Positions 61,376 through 64,000 of a stretch of 64,000 nt of DNA are shown here, in pieces. Source of the stretch: Undaria pinnatifida (Eukaryota > Sar > Phaeophyceae > Laminariales > Alariaceae); the NCBI GenBank assembly GCA_012845835.1, contig JABAKD010000018.1, forward strand, positions 8,471,759-8,535,758. Reading direction: 5' to 3'. The translations under genes were made by a program, and so were the position numbers. The stretch's first letter is position 1; each line of letters starts with the position of its first letter. Under the pieces are notes generated by a model. It did not search any database. It worked only from the letters and a program-made list of their open reading frames with translations, and had not been told where the DNA came from.

Positions 61376-61510
61376 CGGCCGCCCCGGTGGTCTAGTGGTT
61401 TTACCCTCGAATACCTCCAACGTTTGGTTGTCCTTGAGTTCGACACCCACCACGATGAAATATGACTTACTCCGAGTAATTTGCAAAAATGCAATAAAAA
61501 AAAGAGATCA
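61376..61510 (+). ncRNA. Possible tRNA-derived SINE
   Basis: GGTGGTCTAGTGGTTT (61389-61404) fits a Pol III A box and GAGTTCGACACCC (61435-61447) a B box, spaced as in a tRNA, but the arms do not fold as a complete cloverleaf. A tail of about 45 bp follows, ending in AATAAAAAAAAG. This is the layout of a tRNA-derived SINE; only one copy is seen here. Confidence 0.45.
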
Positions 61511-61519
61511 ACTGCTGAG

Positions 61520-62500
61520 AGCGCCTGCTAGGTACAATTCGACGCGAGTCGACGAGGGAAGAAAATGCTCGATTCTCCTCGCGGTAAAAATGAAGGCACG
61601 TGCCGAAGTGGGGAGGGAGGAGGAGGGCCCGCTATGTGACCCCGGATCTGAGTTACTACTGGGAGGGATCGCGAGAATGGTGCGGGGATGATAAATGGGA
61701 TGAAGAAAAAAAAATGTTGCAAAGAAAGGTATAGGATTATTTCTACCAGTAAATAATATGTCAGTCTCTGGGAAATACGCACGGCACCATCAGCAGTCGT
61801 CATGGTAGAGACACTCCGGATATTATGTATTGAGGGGACGCGTCCGATTCCGACAACGTGAAAGCACCCACGAAGAAAAGATAGCAGACACACATATCCC
61901 GCCTTCTCGAGAAAAAACAGAGAAGAAGCGCTACGCCAACCTCCCGTACGAGCAAAGCCACCCCCGCACCTATCTTAGACAACGCCGCCTCAACGAGAGA
62001 TCGCCCTCCTCTTCTTCGTTTTTCTCCTCGCCAGCAACCACGCAGACCAATCAATGCGACAGCCTTCACGTAACAAACGAAGCAATCTTCTTCCAAAACC
62101 TCGCCGGCTGACATGGCCCCATGTCGACGTTTGATGCAAACCGACTTTGCATCCTGTCCACTTCGAACCTCCATTGCAACGGGGACAGCAGTGCAGTCTC
62201 TTCATTAATGCCAAGGCCTCTTTCGTTTCGCCTAGAGGCGACGCAGGTTCTCAACAATACTCTTTACGGTATTTTTGTTTGATAGACGCCAACTTTTACT
62301 TGACGGCTTATTTAACATAGATAGTGTGTTTCGCCTATCCTTGCCTTCTTTGTTGTATAATATTACGTTTTTTTTCTGTCAAATAATGACTTTCATAATC
62401 CCATGTTCGCATTAAACTCTTGGCATTACTTTAAAGTTCAATGCATGCCAAATCGGACAGCTACACCTCAAGTTGTCGAAGTGCTGCCCTGCCCTACCCG
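61520..62500 (+). other. Stretch without recognised genes
   Basis: Overlapping frames of about 90-125 codons occur on both strands at 61528-62174 (for example PPSREKTEKKRYANLPYEQS on +), but no family or splice context supports any of them. Confidence 0.25.
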
Positions 62501-62502
62501 AA

Positions 62503-62534
62503 GCATGGGCGCCGGCGAATGCCGGCGCCCATGC
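62503..62534. other. Perfect 14-bp-stem hairpin
   Basis: GCATGGGCGCCGGC, loop GAAT, GCCGGCGCCCATGC. The GC-rich perfect stem with a four-base loop is unlike the AT-rich surroundings. It could act as a terminator-like or regulatory structure, or be an insertion footprint; no adjacent gene is established. Confidence 0.85.
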
Positions 62535-62781
62535 GGAGCCCTTGTATTTGGTTAAAAAATGTGACGCAAGGCTTTTCATGGTGGAGGTCGAAATTGAGAA
62601 AACACATGTCGTGCCGTACGCAATTGTTTTTGTAGTTCGGTGTTCTTCGCGGGTTCTTTCGGCCATGGCACGCCTTCGATTATATTAGGTTGATGTAATG
62701 TCTAGACCATTCGCTTATGAATGCGGTATTAAGAGGGGTAGTAGGGCTCTTTGCATTCAATTAGCAGACATTACACACAGG

Positions 62782-62843
62782 GGTTGTATCCTTTCCCAGG
62801 GGAGTATCGGCCGGTTGTATCCTTTCCCAGGGGAGTATCGGCC
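62782..62843 (+). repeat. 31-bp tandem duplication
   Basis: GGTTGTATCCTTTCCCAGGG then GAGTATCGGCC occurs twice in tandem, about 35 bp upstream of the 62879 open frame. Short 5' tandem units are seen upstream of some non-LTR retrotransposons; that link is inference. Confidence 0.9.
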
Positions 62844-62878
62844 GGATGCTCCTCTTCCTTGAATTAAGCTCGTGTTGA

Positions 62879-64000
62879 TTGGCCAGAAAATCAACTTGTT
62901 ACTTTGTTGAGCTTACTCGTGTGCCTTGCAGCAAGCTCGTTGTTGAATCTGGTTGCAGCTTTCAAACCAAGAAACAAGAGAAAACCGAGGGAGACACGAC
63001 GACAGTGTCGCCACAGGCCGGGCCACCGACTGCACAGCCAGCGCAGATGAGGCAAAAGGGGGAGGTTGGGGAGGGTGCAATGTCTTCCGCTTCCGGCCAA
63101 GCGTCGACGAGCGTCGGTGTTACGCCTGGAGCGAGTGAAGGACGGGGAGACGGGACAACTCGGGGGAGGAACAGGGGGAAGGGGAAAGGGAGGCCTAAAG
63201 GGGTTGAAAGGGCAGGGACACCGGCGAACGGTTGCGGCGGCGGCAGTGGCAGCAGCGGCGGGGTGGCGGGTTCATCCGCTACACCCCTCGCTGCCAGGGG
63301 AGTGTCTAGCCAAGGTGCCGGAGTTTCGTCTTCTATACCGATGGAGGAAGGGGACGACGCGCGCAGTCAACCCATTAGGCCTCGGCTTGCCGTCACGAAA
63401 CCGAGGCATTCCATCTCTGGTTTGATGACCCCGCCGGCAGCAAGGTCATCCGATGCCCAGTCTACTGCATCTAGTGAATCTGCCGAGTGGAACATGGCAT
63501 CCCGATGCCCAGTCTACTGCATCTAGTGAATCTGCGGAGTGGAACATGACATCGGTGGACAGTTTAGCCTCTAGCCACAGAAAATGGATGCAGCCTGCCA
63601 CGTCCGAGGAGGAGGACGACAATTTCACCAGCGCGTCGAACATTGAGACAGGATGGAGGACTGTCACCCGCCGAAATAATTTTAAGCAGGGAGCAGCGGC
63701 GGCGCCTGCGGCGAACCGTCGCCCGTGCGCCACCGGAGCGGAGGGGGAGCTGAGTCTGTTGGCGGCGGGGTCGCTTCTTCGGAGGCAACCCCTTTGCAGG
63801 GTCGACGTCGACACTCGCCGTCGTCTACACCGCAAGCAAGGTGGGAGTTCCCCTTGTCAGCCGAGCTCAAAGTCGGGTGCGACAGAGAAAGTGAAGGCGC
63901 GGGCCGTTTCTGATAGAAATAAGACAAACGTAGCTCCACCAGTGCGCAGTGGGGTGCGGATCCCGATACGATCGCACTCGGAGGCGCAGGGCGATGGGGC
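62879..64000 (+). pseudogene. Retroelement ORF1-like reading frame, frameshifted, 3'-partial
   Basis: A 215-codon frame without an early ATG (first Met near 63048) ends at a TAG in the second copy of a 52-bp tandem duplication (63451 and 63503, CGATGCCCAG...). Because 52 is not divisible by 3, the duplication shifts the frame. In the shifted frame the reading is open from 63541 to the window edge: DSLASSHRKWMQPATSEEED, then GWRTVTRRNN. Gly/Ser/Ala-rich low-complexity sequence followed by an acidic patch and a G-W-x-x-V-x-R-R motif recalls ORF1 proteins of LINE-type elements. A host gene cannot be excluded. Confidence 0.4.

Overview
The window looks like nuclear DNA of an intron-rich, repeat-laden eukaryote. 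Large spliced genes, TTAGGG-type interstitial telomere repeats, Ty1/copia and TRIM-like LTR elements and a transition-zone (flagellar) gene all fit a stramenopile, most likely a brown alga. That assignment is inference; no marker gene fixes it. || The left 37.4 kb is dominated by one + strand gene, which I identify as TMEM67/MKS3 (meckelin), the multi-pass protein of the ciliary transition zone. From about 2047 to the stop at 37443-37445 I can place 17 exons whose splice phases agree, except for one unresolved junction (8131 to 8797) and an uncertain start of the 14.1 kb exon. The 5' part, the Cys-rich ectodomain and start codon, should lie left of the window. Diagnostic peptides include TRRFFFFDVVS, FLIDWEK, VSVWRQLLVANEWN, FVDLATMAKVSVLILDERY and the C-terminal KTLVDNRFLL. 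|| The striking feature is a set of broken extra copies of the gene's own exons in its introns: five before the exon at 12912, three around the exon at 26135, six around the exon at 19921, and others near 2.3, 5.2-5.4, 6.3, 7.4, 8.5-8.7, 14.4 and 20.6 kb. The introns also hold a head-to-head palindrome of copia gag fragments (3.0-5.0 kb), palindromic MITE-like elements, a 75-bp satellite that appears to derive from that MITE's end (21.5-22.1 kb), and a (TTTG)n tract. The 11.1-kb last intron carries two TRIM-like elements in opposite orientations, a three-unit tandem repeat and an antisense tRNA-Arg(CCT). || Right of 37.45 kb the sequence is mostly repeats and remnants. It contains a gutted Ty1/copia element with about 99% identical 421-bp LTRs (42244-45274), a C-rich tract of weak ORFs ending in an LTR 3' end (49107-49201), a telomere-repeat island between inverted repeats (50179-50414), a CCCATGGG-rich minisatellite (53.64-54.43 kb), unrecognised exon-like segments (51.9-52.3, 56.2, 56.9-57.2 and 59.05-59.6 kb), a possible tRNA-derived SINE (61.4 kb) and a frameshifted ORF of retroelement-ORF1 type running off the right edge (62.9-64.0 kb). 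|| Identifications rest on reading translations against remembered family features. No database search was possible.
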